Below the pieces are notes generated by a model. That model worked only from the letters and a program-made list of their open reading frames with translations, searched no databases and was not told the DNA's origin. 64,000 nt of DNA from Triticum aestivum (taxonomy: Eukaryota; Streptophyta; Magnoliopsida; Poales; Poaceae): contig NC_057814.1 of the NCBI RefSeq assembly GCF_018294505.1, positions 35,004,613 to 35,068,612 of the forward strand. The letters run 5' to 3'. The position numbers and the translations under genes are program-made. Below are positions 45,402 through 58,203 of the stretch, in pieces. Numbering within the stretch: position 1 is the first letter of the stretch; every line of letters starts with the position of its first letter.

Positions 45402-45818
45402 ATGGCCGGCCGCACGAGTGGTCAACCTCCGCCGCACCAAGCCGCGCCGCCGCTGCACAGGGCTGTGCAGGTGCCGCCAAGAGGTGGCTGTCGTTCGGTT
45501 CGGCAAGGCCTCCTCCACCCATCCGGGATGGTCGATCAGCCGCCTCGGGAGCCACTGATCCAGCTGTGGCTCGTGGGCGCGATTTTGCCTAAGGCAGGGA
45601 GTTCGCCGGTCCTGCGCACGGTGGCCGGGTTGCTCCCCGAGGCCAGTGGGGAGATGATGGTTTCAATGTATACGAGGAAGGTCAGCATCGGGGCTCGTCG
45701 TCAGCGGCCGACGGCCGTGGCTATGCTTGCCAAAGCAACGGCTCGTCCGATCATCCTTTCTACGGACCTCAGGGCGACTTTGTGGAAGGGGCGTCTGGCC
45801 CGGATTACTGGTACCGTG
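45402..45818 (+). pseudogene. LINE-3 ORF1, N-terminal fragment
   Basis: ATG at 45402 in the context gcatccATGgcc, about 60 bp after a cctagggtt motif (45339-45347). The start is Gly/Pro/His-rich like LINE-1 ORF1. Coding is interrupted by the Angela-1 insertion at 45818, and frame changes appear before that. The zinc knuckles are not in the window. Confidence 0.5.
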
Positions 45819-47531
45819 TGAAGGAAATATGCCTTGGAGGCAATAATAAAGTTGTTATTTATGTTTCCTTATATCATGATAAATGTTCATTATTCATGCT
45901 AGAATTGTATTAACCGGAAACTTAGTACATGTGTGAATATATAGACAAACAAAGTGTCACTAGTATGCCTCTACTTGACTAGCTCGTTGATCAAAGATGG
46001 TTATGTTTCCTAGCCATAGACATGAGTTGTCATTTGATTAACGGGATCACATCATTAGGAGAATGATGTGATTGACTTGACCCATTCCGTTAGCTTAGCA
46101 CTTGATCGTTTAGTATTCTGCTATTGCTTTCTTCATGACTTATACATGTTCCTGTGACTATGAGATTATGCAACTCCCGTTTACCGGAGGAGCACTTTGT
46201 GTGCTACCAAACGTCACAACATAACTGGGTAATTATAAAGGTGCTCTACAGGTGTCTCCAAAGGTACTTATTGGGTTGGCGTATTTCGAGATTAGGATTT
46301 GTCACTCCGATTATCGGAGAAGGTATCTCTGGGCCCACTCGATAATGCACATCACTATAAGCCTTGCAAGCATTATAACTAATAAATTAGTTGCGCGATG
46401 ATGTATTACGGAACAAGAAAAGAGACTTGCAGGTAACGAGATTGAACTAGGTATTGAGATACCGACGATCGAATCTCGGGCAAGTAACATACCGATGCCA
46501 AAGGGAACAAAGGTATGTTGTTATGCGGTTTGACCGATAAAGATCTTCGTAGAATATGTAGGAGCCAATATGGGCATCCAGGTTCTGCTATTGGTTATTG
46601 ACTAGAGAAGTGTCTCGGTCATGTCTACATAGTTCTCGAACCCGTAGGGTCCGCACGCTTAACGTTCGTTGACAATATAGTACTATGAGTTATGTATGTT
46701 GGTGACCGAATGTTGTTCGGAGTTTCGGATGAGATCACGGATATGACGAGGAACTCCGGAATGGTCCGAAATTAAAGATTGATATGTGGATAGTAGTGTT
46801 TGATCTCCGGAAGGGTTTCGGAATCCATCGGAAGGGGTTACGGATGTTTCCCGAAATGTTTGGGCACGAGAACACTTTATCCGGGCCAAAGGGGAAAGCC
46901 CACGAGGTTTTTGGAAAGCGCAAAAGGAAGTTTTGCGGAGTCCAGGGGCCAGACGCCATGGTCCCTGGCGTCTGGGTCCAGACGCCGGGAACCCTGGCGT
47001 CTGGTCCTGGAGTCCGAGAAGGACTCTTGCATTTCGGGTGAAACCGACTTTGTGGAGGCTTTTACTCCAAGTTTCGACCCCAAGGCTCAACATATAAATA
47101 GAGGGGTAGGGCTAGCACCCAAGACACATCAAGAAACACCAAGTCGTGTGCCGGCAACCCCGTCCCCTCTAGTTTATCCTCCGTCAGAGTTTTCGTAGTG
47201 CTTAAGCGAAGCCCTGCGGAGATTGTTCTTCACCAACACCGTCACCACGCCGTCGTGCTGCCGGAACTCATCTACTACTTCGCCCATCTTACTGGATCAA
47301 GAAGGCGAGGACGTCATCGAGATGAACGTGTGCAGAACTCGGAGGTACCGTGCGTTCGGTACTTCGATCGGTCGGATCGTGAACACATACGACTACATCA
47401 ACCGCGTTGATAAACGCTTCCGCTTACGGTCTACGAGGGTACGTAGACAACACTCTCCTCTCTCGTTGCTATGCATCACCATGATCTTGCGTGTGCGTAG
47501 GAAATTTTTGAAATTACTACGTTCCCCAACA
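45819..47531 (+). mobile_element. 5' LTR of Angela-1 (Copia, Angela/WIS/BARE-1 group)
   Basis: Begins TGAAGGAAATATGCC and ends ccccaaca at 47531 (1713 bp), directly followed by a primer-binding site. A TATA box (tataaata, 47093-47100) lies in the expected place. The 5 bp before it are ccgtg (45814-45818), the candidate target duplication; its partner would be outside the window. Inserted into LINE-3. Confidence 0.92.
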
Positions 47532-47546
47532 GTGGCATCCGAGCCT
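47532..47546 (+). promoter_or_regulatory. Primer-binding site of Angela-1
   Basis: gtggcatccgagcct directly after the LTR resembles the complement of the initiator-Met tRNA 3' end (consensus TGGTATCAGAGC) with changes. Reverse transcription would prime here. Confidence 0.7.
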
Positions 47547-48794
47547 GGTTTATGCGTAGATGTTATATGCACGAGTAGAACACACGTGAGTTGTGGGCGA
47601 TACAAGTCATACTGCTTACCAGCATGTCACACTTTGGTTCGGCGGTATTGTTGGATGAAGCGGCCTGGACCGACATTACGCGTACGCTTACGCGAGACTG
47701 GTTCTACCGACGTGCTTTGCACATAGGTGGCTGGCGGGTGTCAGTTTCTCCAACTTTAGTTCAACCGAGTGTGGCTACGCCCGATCCTTGAGAAGGTTAA
47801 AACAACACTAACTTGACGAACTATCGTTGTGGTTTTGATGCGTAGGTAAGAACGGTTCTTGCTCAGCCCGTAGCAGCCACGTAAAACTTGCAACAACAAA
47901 GTAGAGGACGTCTAACTTGTTTTTGCAGGGCGTGTTGTGATGTGATATGGTCAAGACATGATGCTATATTTTATTGTATGAGATGATCATGTTTTGTAAC
48001 TGAGTTATCGGCAACTGGCAGGACCCATATGGTTGTCGCTTTATTGTATGCAATGCAATCGCCCTGTAATGCTTTACTTTATCACTAAGCGGTGGTGATA
48101 GTCGTAGAAGCATAAGTTGGCGAGACGACAACGATGCTACGATGGAGATCAAGGTGTCGCGCCGGTGACGATGGTGATCATGACGGTGCTTCGGAGATGG
48201 AGATCACAAGCACAAGATGATGATGGCCATATCATATCACTTATATTGATTGCATGTGATGTTTATCTGTTATGCATCTTATCATGCTTTGTTTGACGGT
48301 AGCATTATAAGATGATCTCTCACTAAATTTCAAGATAAAAGTGTTCTCCCTGAGTATGCACCGTTGCGAAAGTTCTTCGTGCTGAGACACCATGTGATGA
48401 TCGGGTGTGATAGGATCTACGTTCAAATACAACGGGTGCAAAACAGTTGCACACGTGGAATACTCAGGTTAAATTTGACGAGCCTAGCATATGCAGATAT
48501 GGCCTCGGAACAATGGAGACCGAAAGGTCGAGCGTGAACCATATAGTAGATATGATCAACATAGTGATGTTCACCATTGAAAACTACTCCATCTCACGTG
48601 ATGATCGGACATGGTTTAGTTGATATGGATCATCGTGATCACTTATATGATTAGAGGGATGTCTATCTAAGTGGGAGTTCTTAAGTAATTTGATTAATTG
48701 AACTTTAATTTATCATGAACTTAGTCCTGGTAGTATTAGCATATCTATGTTGTAGATCAATAGCTCGCGTTTTGCTCCCCTGTTTTGTTTTGAT
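47547..48794 (+). other. Untranslated leader of Angela-1
   Basis: 1.25 kb with no long ORF on the sense strand. It corresponds to the leader of element 2 at 55351-56650 in reverse: shared pieces include the ggagatggagatc-type repeats, gatgatcgg and caccatgtgatgatcgg. Packaging and dimerisation signals would be expected here but cannot be recognised. Confidence 0.7.
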
Positions 48795-49661
48795 ATGTTC
48801 CTAGAGAAAAGTGAGTTGAAAGATGTTAGTAGCAATGATGCGGATTGGATCTGTGATATGAGGATTATCCTCATTGCTGCACAGAAGAATTATGTCCTTG
48901 ATGCACCGCTAGGTGACAGACCAATTGCAGGAGCAAATGCAGACGTTATGAACGTTTGGCAAGATCGATATGATGACTACTTGATAGTTTAGTGCACCAT
49001 GCTTTATGGCTTAGAATCGGGGCTTCAAAGACGTTTTTGAAACGCCACGGAACATATGAGATGTTCCAAGAGTTGAAATTAGTATTTCAAACTCATGCCC
49101 ATGTCGAAAGGTATGAGACCTTTGACAAGTACTTTGCCTACAAGATGGAGGAGAATTGCTCAGCTAGTGAGCATGTGCTCAGAATGTCCGAGTACTACAA
49201 TCACTTGAATCAAGTGGGAGTTAATCTTCCAGATAAGATAGTGATTGACAGAGTTCTCTAGTCACCATCACCAAGTTACTAGAACTTCGTGATGAACTAT
49301 AATGTGCAAGGGATAACGTAAATGATTCCCAAGCACTTCGTGATGCTGAAATCAACGAAGGTAGAAATAAAGAAAAGCATCAAGTGTTGATGGTTGACAA
49401 GACCACTAGTTTCAAGAAAAGGGCAAAGGGAAGAAGGGGAACTTCAAGAAGAACGACAAGAAAGTTGCTGCTCAAGTGAAGAAGCCCAAGTATGGACCTA
49501 AGCCTGAGACTAAGTGCTTCTACTGCAAAGGGACTGGTCACTGGAAGCGGAACTACCCCAAGTATTTGGCGGATAAGAAGGATGGCAAAGTGAACAAGCT
49601 ATATTTGATATACATGTTATTGATGTGTACTTTACTAGTGTTTATAGAAACCCCTCGGTAT
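48795..49661 (+). pseudogene. Angela-1 gag, decayed and cut short
   Basis: Gag pieces in order: MFLEKSELKDVSSNDADW and IILIAAQKNYVLDAPLGD to a stop at about 48992; then GTYEMFQELKLVFQTHAHVE and ASEHVLRMSEYYNHLNQVGV in another frame to 49261; then the knuckle CFYCKGTGHWKRNYPKY, where the last Cys of CX2CX4HX4C is Tyr. The normal start (compare MAHVVLNFNAFLEKTKLKD in element 2) is lost. The coding stops at 49661, where element 2 is inserted. Confidence 0.85.
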
Positions 49662-51341
49662 TGTTGGAAATCGTAGCATAATTTTAAAATTTTCCTACGC
49701 TCACCAAGATGCATCTATGGAGTATACTAGCAACGAGGGGAAAGGTGTGCATCTACATACCCTTGTAGATCGCGAGCGGAAGCGTTCCAATGAACGTGGA
49801 TGACGGAGTCGTACTCGCCGTGATCCAAATCACCGATGACCGAGTGCCGAACGGACGCACCTCCGCGTTCAACACACGTACGGAGCAGCGACGTCTCCTC
49901 CTTCTTGATCCAGCAAGGGGGAAGGAGAGGTTGATGGAGATCCAGCAGCACGACGGCGTGGTGGTGGATGTAGCGGGATGCCGGCAGGGCTTCGCCGAGC
50001 TTCTACGAGAGAGAGAGAGAGGTGTAGCAGGGGAGGAGGGAGGCGCCCAAGGCTGAGATATTGCTGCCCTCCCTCCCCCCTTTATATAGGCCCCCTGCGA
50101 GGGGGGGCGCCGGCCAAAGGGGTGCCTTGCTCCCCAAGGCAAGTGGGGCGCCCCCACCCCTAGGGTTTCCAACCCTAGGCGCAGGGGGAGGCCCAAGGGG
50201 GGCGCCCCAGCCCACTAAGGGCTGGTTCCCTTCCCACTTCAGCCCATGGGGCCCTCCGGGATAGGTGGCCCCACCCGGTGGACCCCCGGGACCCTTCCGG
50301 TGGTCCCGGTACAATACCGATAACCCCCAAAACTTTCCCGATGGCCGAAACTGTACTTCCTATATATAATTCTTCACCTCCGGACCATTCCGGAACTCCT
50401 CGTGACGTCTGGGATTCATCCGGGACTCTGAGAAACTTTCGGGGTTCCGCATACTAATATCTCTACAACCCTAGCGTCACCGAACCTTAAGTGTGTAGAC
50501 CCTACGGGTTCGGGAGACATGCAGACATGACCGAGACGCCTCTCCGGTCAATAACCAACAGGGGGATCTGGATACCCATGTTGGCTCCCACATGTTCCAC
50601 GATGATCTCATCGGATGAACCACGATGTCGAGGATTCAATCAATCCCGTATACAATTCCCTTTGTTAATCGGTATGTTACTTGCCCGAGATTCGATCGTC
50701 GGTATCCCAATACCTTGTTCAATCTCGTTACCGGCAAGTCTCTTTACTCGTACCGCAATGCATGATCCTGTGACTAACGCCTTAGTCACATTGAGCTCAT
50801 TATGATGATGCATTACCGAGTGGGCCCAGAGATACCTCTCCGTCACACGGAGTGACAAATCCCAGTCTCGATCCATGCCAACCCAACAGACACTTTCGGA
50901 GATACCCGTAGTGCACCTTTATAGTCACCCAGTTACGTTGTGACGTTTGGCACACCCAAAGCACTCCTACGGTATCCGGGAGTTGCACGATCTCATGGTC
51001 TAAGGAAAAGATACTTGACATTGGAAAAGCTCTAGCAAACGAAACTACACGATCTTTTATGCTATGCTTAGGATTGGGTCTTGTCCATCACATCATTCTC
51101 CTAATGATGTGATCCCGTTATCAATGACATCCAATGTCCATAGTCAGGAAACCATGACTATCTGTTGATCAACGAGCTAGTCAACTAGAGGCTTACTAGG
51201 GACACGTTGTGGTCTATGTATTCACACATGTATTACGATTTCCGGATAACACAATTATAGCATGAACAATAGACAATTATCATGAACAAGGAAATATAAT
51301 AATAACCATTTTATTATTGCCTCTAGGGCATATTTCCAACA
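49662..51341 (-). repeat. 3' LTR of element 2
   Basis: Plus-strand start TGTTGGAAATCGTAGC and end gcatatttccaaca. The minus-strand TATA element reads TATATAAA at 50088-50081, downstream of a GC-rich promoter region. The complement of the polypurine tract, gtctcccacttgcac, follows at 51342-51356. Confidence 0.92.
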
Positions 51342-51356
51342 GTCTCCCACTTGCAC
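51342..51356 (-). promoter_or_regulatory. Polypurine tract of element 2
   Basis: Minus strand gtgcaagtgggagac immediately upstream of the 3' LTR; it is the plus-strand DNA priming site. Element 3 has the same tract at 60000-60014. Confidence 0.8.
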
Positions 51357-51373
51357 TAGAGTCAATAGTCTAG

Positions 51374-52637
51374 TTACATTGTGATGAATCGAACACCCAT
51401 AGAGTTCTGGTGTTGATCATGTTTTGCTCTAGGGAGAGGTTTAGTCAACGGATCTGCTACATTCAGGTCCGTATGTACTTTACAAATATCTATGTCTCCA
51501 TTTTGAACACTTTCACGAATGGAGTTGAAGCGACGCTTGATATGCCTGGTCTTCCTGTGAAACCTGGGCTCCTTGGCAAGGGCAATAGCTCCAGTGTTGT
51601 CACAGAAGAGAGTCATTGGGCCCGACGCATTGGGAATCACCCCTAGGTCGGTAATGAACTCCTTCATCCAGACTGCTTCCTATGCTGCCTCCGAGGCTGC
51701 CAAGTACTCCGCTTCACATGTAGATCCCGCCACGATGCTATGCTTGCAACTGCACCAGCTTACTACTCCTCCATTCAAAATATACACGTATCCGGTTTGT
51801 GACTTTGAGTCATCCATATCTGTGTCGAAGCTAGCGTCGACGTAACCCTTTACGACGAGCTCTTCGTCACCTCCATAAACGAGAAACATATCCTTAGTCC
51901 TCTTCAGGTACTTCAGGATATTCTTGACCGCTGTCCAGTGTTCCATGCCGGGATTACTTTGGTACCTTCCTACCAAACTTACGGCAAGGTTTACATCAGG
52001 TCTGGTACACAGCATGGCATACATAATAGACCCTATGGCCGAGGCATAGGGGATGACACTCATCTTTTCTCTATCTTCTGCCGTGATCGGGCATTGAGCC
52101 GTGCTCAATTGCACACCTTGCAATACAGGCAAGAACCCCTTCTTGGACTGATCCATATTGAACTTCTTCAATATCTTGTCAAGGTATGTACTCTGTGAAA
52201 GACCAATGAGGCGTCTCGATCTATCTCTATAGATCTTGATGCCTAATATATAAGCAGCTTATCCAAGGTCCTTCATTGAAAAACACTTATTCAAATAGGC
52301 CTTTATACTTTCCAAGAATTCCATATCATTTCCCATCAATAGTATGTCATCCACATATAATATGAGAAATGCTACAGAGCTCCCACTCACTTTCTTGTAA
52401 ACACAGGCTTCTCCATAAGTCTATGTAAACCCAAACACTTTTGATCATCTCATCAAAGCGAATGTTCCAACTCCGAGATGCTTGCACCAGCCCATATATT
52501 GAGCACTGGAGCTTGCATACTTTGTTATCATTCTTAGGATCGACAAAACCTTCCGGCTGCATCATATACAACTCTTCCTTAAGGAAGCCATTAAGGAATG
52601 CCGTTTTGACGTCCATCTGCCATATGTCATAATCATA
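51374..52637 (-). pseudogene. Element 2 RT (C-terminal part) and RNase H
   Basis: RT pieces: [31 protein letters not shown], and [12 protein letters not shown] (about 52360-52325) in changing frames. 52171-51680 then encodes KFNMDQSKKGFLPVLQGV through the RNase H stretch with DASFDTDMDDSKSQTGYV and TCEAEYLAASEAA. A TAG interrupts at 51682-51680, after which VWMKEFITDLGV to DPLTKPLP follows in frame to 51374. At least one frameshift and two stops are present. Confidence 0.88.
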
Positions 52638-54545
52638 TTATGCGGCAATTGCTAACATGATTCGCACGGACTTCAGCTTCGCTACGGGTGAGAAAGTCTC
52701 ATCGTAGTCAACCCCTTGAACTTGTCGATAACCCTTAGCGACAAGTCGAGCTTTGTAGATGGTCACATTACCATCCGCGTCCGTCTTCTTCTTAAAGATC
52801 CATTTGTTTTCTATGGCTCGCCGATCATCGGGCAAGTCAGTCAAAGTCCATACTTCGTTTTCATACATGGATCCTATCTCGGATTTCATGGCTTCTTGCC
52901 ATTTGTCGGAATCCGGGACCGCTATCGCTTCTTCATAGTTCGAAGGTTCACCGTTGTCTAACAACATGATTTCCAGGACAGGGTTGCCGTACCACTCTGG
53001 TGCGGGACGTGTCCTTGTGGACCTACGAAGTTCAGTAACTTGATCCGAAGCTTCATGATCATCATCATTAACTTCCTCCCCAGTCGGTGTAGGCACCACA
53101 GGAACATTTTCCCGCGCTGCGCTACTTTCCGGTACGGAAGGGGTGACTATCACCTCATCAAGTTCCACTTTCCTCCCACTCAATTCTTTCGAGAGAAACT
53201 CCTTCTCCAGAAAGGACCCGTTCTTGGCAACGAAGATCTTGCCTTCGGATCTGAGGTAGAAGGTATACCCAATCGTTTCCTTAGGGTATCCTATGAAGAC
53301 GCATTTCTCCGACTTGGGTTCGAGCTTTTCAGGTTGAAGTTTCTTGACATAAGCATCGCATCCCCAAACTTTTAGAAACGACAGCTTAGGTTTCTTTCCA
53401 AACCATAATTCATACGGTGTCGTCTCAACGGATTTTGACGGAGTCCTATTTAAAGTGAATGCGGCAGTCTCTAAAGCATAGCCCCAAAATGAGAGCGGTA
53501 AATCGGTAAGAGACATCATAGATCGCACCATATCCAATAGAGTGCGATTACGACGTTCGGACACACCATTTCGCTGAGGTGTTCCAGGCGGCGTGAGTTG
53601 TGAAACGATTCCACATTTCCTTAAGTGTGCACCAAATTCGTGACTCAAATATTCTCCTCCATGATCTGATCGTAAGAGCTTTATTTTTCTGTCACGTTGA
53701 TTCTCAACCTCACTCTGAAATTCCTTGAACTTTTCAAAGGTTTCAGACTTGTGTTTCATTAGGTAGACATACCCATATCTACTTAAATCATCAGTGAGAG
53801 TGAGAACATAACGATATCCTCCGCGAGCCTCAACACTCATTGGACCGCACACATCGGTATGTATGATTTCCAATAAGTTGGTTGCTCGCTCCATTGTTCC
53901 GGAGAACGGAGTCTTGGTCATCTTACCCATGAGGCATGGTTCGCACGTGTCAAATGATTCGTAATCAAGAGACTCCAAAAGTCCATCTGCATGGAGCTTC
54001 TTCATGCGCTTGACACCAATGTGACCAAGGCGGCAGTGCCACAAGTATGTGGGACTATCGTTATCAACTTTACATCTTTTGGTATTCACACTATGAATAT
54101 GTGTAGCATCACGTTCGAGATTCATCAAGAATAAACCATTGACCAGCGGGGCATGACCATAAAACATATCTCTCAAATAAATAGAACAACCATTATTCTC
54201 GGATTTAAATGAGTAGCCATCTCGAATTAAACGAGATCCAGATACAATGTTCATGCTCAAAGCTGGCACTAAATAACAATTATCGAGGTTTAAAACTAAT
54301 CCCGTAGGTAGATGCAGAGGTAGCGTGCCGACGGCGATCACATCGACCTTGGAACCATTCCCGACGCGCATCGTCACCTCGTCCTTCGCCAGTCTCCGTT
54401 TATTCCGTAGTTCCTGTTTTGAGTTACAAATATGAGCAACCGCACCGGTATCAAATACCCAGGAGCTACTACGAGTACTGGTAAGGTACACATCAATTAC
54501 ATGTATATCACATATACCTTTGGTGTTGCCGGCCTTTTTTTCCAA
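52638..54545 (-). pseudogene. Element 2 protease, integrase and RT start
   Basis: A single open frame of 635 codons. The protease has SSSWVFDTGAVAHICNS (DTG intact). The integrase has HLWCRLGH-type HHCC residues (YLWHCRLGHIGVKRMKKLH, CEPCLMGK), the catalytic core HTDVCGPMS...TDDLSRYGYVYL, and TPPGTPQRNGVSERRNRTLL. It then has the GKKPKLSFLKVWGCDAYV and FIGYPKETIGYTFY segments and the start of RT (WIFKKKTDADGNVTIYKARL, YDETFSPVAKLKS). A TAA at 52640-52638 follows MLAIAA where element 3 has Phe. Confidence 0.92.
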
Positions 54546-55350
54546 TAAGTATTTGGGGCAGTTCCACTTCCAGTGACCACTTCCCTTGCAATAAAAGCAC
54601 TCAGTTTCAGGCTTGGGTCCATTCTTTGACTTCTTCCCAGTAACTGGTTTACCGGGCGCGGCAACTCCCTTTCCGTCCTTCTTGAAGTTCTTCTTACCCT
54701 TGCCCTTCTTGAACTTAGTGTTTAATTCACCATCAACACTTGATGTTCTTTTCTGATTTCCACCTCCGCTGATTTCAGCATCGAATATACCTCAGGAATG
54801 GTCTTTTCCATCCCCTGCATATTGTAGTTCATCACAAAGCTCTTAAAGCTTGGTGGAAACGACTGAAGGATTCTGTCAATGACCGCGTCATCCGGGAGAT
54901 TAACTCCCAGCTGAGTCAAGCGGTTGTGCAACCCAGACATTCTGAGTATGTGCTCACTTACATAACTATTTTCCTCCATTTTACAGCTGAAGAACTTGTC
55001 GGAGACTTCATATCTCTCGACCGGGCATGAGCTTGGAAAACCAATTTCAGCTCCTCGAACATCTCATATGCTCCATGTTTCTCAAAACGCTTTTGGAGAC
55101 CCGGTTCTAAGTTGTAAAGCATGCCGCACTGAACGAGGGAGTAATCATCAGCACGCTGCTGCCAAGCGTTCATAACGTCTTGGTTCTCTGGGATTGGTGC
55201 TTCACCTAGCGGTGCTTCTAAGACATAATCTTTCTTGGCTGCTATGAGGATGATCCTCAGGTTCCGGACCCAGTCCGTATAGTTGCTGCCATCATCTTTC
55301 AGCTTGGTTTTCTCTAGGAACGCGTTGAAATTGAGGACAACGTGGGCCAT
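54546..55350 (-). pseudogene. Element 2 gag with zinc knuckle
   Basis: Starts at ATG 55350 (MAHVVLNFNAFLEKTKLKDD) and is open to 54958. A frameshift in the FFSCKMEE region moves the rest to 54979-54722 (SEHILRMSGLHNRLTQLGVN, FVMNYNMQGMEKTIPEVYSM). A stop after HQVLMVN is followed by the Lys-rich part and the knuckle CFYCKGSGHWKWNC (about 54605-54565). The frame of the knuckle continues into the protease. Confidence 0.88.
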
Positions 55351-56649
55351 TTGATCTACAAGACATAGTGTAAAGATTTTAGACTAAGTTCATGATAATT
55401 AAGTTCATCTAATCAAATTACTCAATGAACTCCCACTCAGATAGACATCCCTCTAGTCATCTAAGTGATACATGATCCGAATTTAACTAGGCCGTGTCCG
55501 ATCATCACGTGAGACGGGCTAGTCAAGATCGGTGAACATCTCCATGTTGATCGTATCTTCTATACGACTCATGCTCAACCTTTCGGTCCTCCGTGTTCCG
55601 AGGCCATGTCTGTACATGCTAGGCTCGTCAAGTCAACCTAAGTGTATTGCGTGTGTTCCGAGGCCATGTTTGTACATGCTAGGCTCGTCAACACTCGTTG
55701 TATTCGAACGTTAGAATCTATCACACCCGATCATCACGTGGTGCTTCGAAACAACGAACCTTCGCAATGGTGCACAGTTAGGGGGAACACTTTTCTTGAA
55801 ATTATCATAAGGGATCATCTTACTTACTACCGTCGTTCTAGGCAAATAAGATGCAAAAACATGATAAACATCACATGCAATCAAATAGTGACATGATATG
55901 GCCAATATCATTATGCTCCTTTGATCTCCATCTTCGGGGCACCATGATCATCTTCGTCACCGGCATGACACCATGATCTCCATCATCATGATCTCCATCA
56001 TTGTGTCTTCATGAAGTCGTCACGCCAACGATTACTTCTACTTCTATGGCTAACGCGTTTAGCAACAAAGTAAAGTAATTTACATGGCGTTATTCAATGA
56101 CACGCAGGTCATACAAAATAATAAAGACAACTCCTATGGCTCCTGCCAGTTTTCATACTCATCGACATGCAAGTCGTGATTCCTATTACAAGAATATGAT
56201 CAATCTCATACATCACATATATCATTCATCACATCTTCTGGCCATATCACATCACATAGCACTTGCTGCAAAAACAAGTTACACGTCCTCTAATTGTTGT
56301 TGCAAGTTTTTACGTGGTTTGTAGGTTTCTAGCAAGAACGTTTTCTTACCTACGTATGACCACAACGTGATTTGCCAATTTCTATTTACCCTTCATAAGG
56401 ACCCTTTTCATCGACTCCGTTCCGACTAAAGTAGGAGAGACAGACACCCGCTAGCCACCTTGTGCAACTAGTGCATGTCAGTCGGTGGAACCTATCTCAC
56501 GTAAGCGTACGTGTAAGGTCGGTCTGGGCCGCTTCATCCTACAATGCCGCCAAAACAAGAAACGACTAGTAGAGGCAAGAGGAATTGGCAACATCAACGC
56601 CCACAACTTCTTTGTGTTCTACTCGTGCATAGTAACTACGCATAGGCCT
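55351..56649 (-). other. Untranslated leader of element 2
   Basis: Holds no gene. A 60-bp tandem duplication begins with gtgttccgaggccatgt at 55593 and 55653. The rest parallels the Angela-1 leader. Confidence 0.7.
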
Positions 56650-56664
56650 GGCTCATGATGCCAC
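56650..56664 (-). promoter_or_regulatory. Primer-binding site of element 2
   Basis: Minus strand gtggcatcatgagcc abuts the 5' LTR; same site type as in Angela-1 (gtggcatccgagcct). Confidence 0.7.
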
Positions 56665-58203
56665 TGTTGGGAATCGTAGCATAATTTTAAAATTTTCCTA
56701 CGCTCACAAAGATGCATCTATGGAGTATACTAGCAACGAGGAAAGGAGTGCATCTACATACCCTTGTAGATCGCGAGCAGAAGCGTTCCAATGAACGTGG
56801 ATGACAGAGTCGTACTCGCCGTGATCCAAATCACCGATGACCGAGTGCCGAACGGACGACACCTCCGCGTTCAACACACGTACGGAGCAGCGACGTCTCC
56901 TCCTTCTTGATCCAGCAAGGGGGAAGGAGAGGTTGATGGAGATCCAGCAGCACGACGGCGTGGTGGTGGATGTAGCGGGATGCCGGCAGGGCTTCGCCGA
57001 GCTTCTACGAGAGAGAGAGGTGTAGCAGGGGAGGAGGGAGGCGCCCAAGGCTGAGATATTGCTGCCCTCCCTCCCCCCTTTATATAGGCCCCCTGGGAGG
57101 GGGGGCGCTGGCCAAAGGGGTGCCTTGCCCCCCAAGGCAAGTGGGGCGCCCCCCACCCCTAGGGTTTCCAACCCTAGGCGCAGGGGGAGGCCCAAGGGGG
57201 GCGCCCCAGCCCACTAAGGGCTGGTTCCCTTCCCACTTCAGCCCATGGGGCCCTCCGGGATAGGTGGCCCCACCCGGTGGACCCCCGGGACCCTTCCGGT
57301 GGTCCCGGTACAATACCGATAACCCCCAAAACTTTCCCGATGGCCGAAACTGTACTTCCTATATATAATTCTTCACCTCCGGACCATTCCGGAACTCCTC
57401 GTGACGTCCGGGATCTCATCCGGGACTCCGAGCAACTTTCGGGTTTCTGCATACTAATATCTCTACAACCCTAGCGTCACCGAACCTTAAGTGTGTAGAC
57501 CCTACGGGTTCGGGAGACATGCAGACATGACCGAGACGCCTCTCCGGTCAATAACCAACAGCGGGATCTGGATACCCATGTTGGCTCCCACATGTTCCAC
57601 GATGATCTCATCGGATGAACCACGATGTCGAGGATTCAATCAATCCCGTATACAATTCCCTTTGTTAATCGGTATGTTACTTGCCTGAGATTCGATCGTC
57701 GGTATCCCAATACCTTGTTCAATCTCGTTACCGGCAAGTCTCTTTACTCGTACCGCAATGCATGATCCCGTGACTAACGCCTTAGTCACATTGAGCTCAT
57801 TATGATGATGCATTACCGAGTGGGCCCAGAGATACCTCTCCGTCACACGGAGTGACAAATCCCAGTCTCGATCCGTGCCAACCCAACAGACACTTTCGGA
57901 GATACCCGTAGTGCACCTTTATAGTCACCCAGTTACGTTGTGACGTTTGGCACACCCAAAGCACTCCTACTGTATCCGGGAGTTCCACGGTCTCATGGTC
58001 TAAGGAAAATATACTTGACATTGGAAAAGCTCTAGCAAACGAAACTACACGATCTTTTATGCTATGCTTAGGATTGGGTCTTGTCCATCACATCATTCTC
58101 CTAATGATGTGATCCCGTCATCAATGACATCCAATGTCCATAGTCAGGAAAACATGACTATCTGTTGATCAACGAGCTAGTCAACTAGAGGCTTACTAGT
58201 GAC
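56665..58203 (-). repeat. 5' LTR of element 2, truncated
   Basis: Near-identical to 49662-51341 over its length: TGTTGGGAATCGTAGC start, TATATAAA on the minus strand at 57086-57079, and ggcttactagtgac as its last matching bases. The final ~140 bp (to gcatatttccaaca) are missing. Confidence 0.9.

Larger units (their letters stand above)
44728..45818 (+). mobile_element. LINE-3: 5' part of a related LINE, plus strand
   Basis: The order of an ORF0-like frame, a YEAQ stop, a TAGGGTT leader and a Pro/Gly-rich ORF1 start mirrors LINE-1 in the opposite orientation. It is cut at 45818 by the Angela-1 LTR. The remainder would lie beyond Angela-1, outside the window. It is clearly diverged from LINE-1, so it is a different subfamily or an older copy. 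Confidence 0.75.
49662..58203 (-). mobile_element. Element 2: Angela-type Copia, minus strand, inserted in Angela-1
   Basis: Two LTRs (49662-51341 and 56665-58203) enclose minus-strand gag and pol. The internal part is ~5.3 kb. The left junction is clean: the ggtat before 49662 is Angela-1 sequence and the candidate target duplication. The right LTR lacks its last ~140 bp and joins Angela-1 sequence at 58204. Few differences between the LTRs are visible by eye, suggesting a recent insertion, yet several stops are present in pol. Confidence 0.92.

Noticed and set aside
49790..50264. ORFs in the element 2 LTR (repeated at 56704-57313)
   Set aside because: They occur in both LTR copies with different lengths because of small indels in the LTR.
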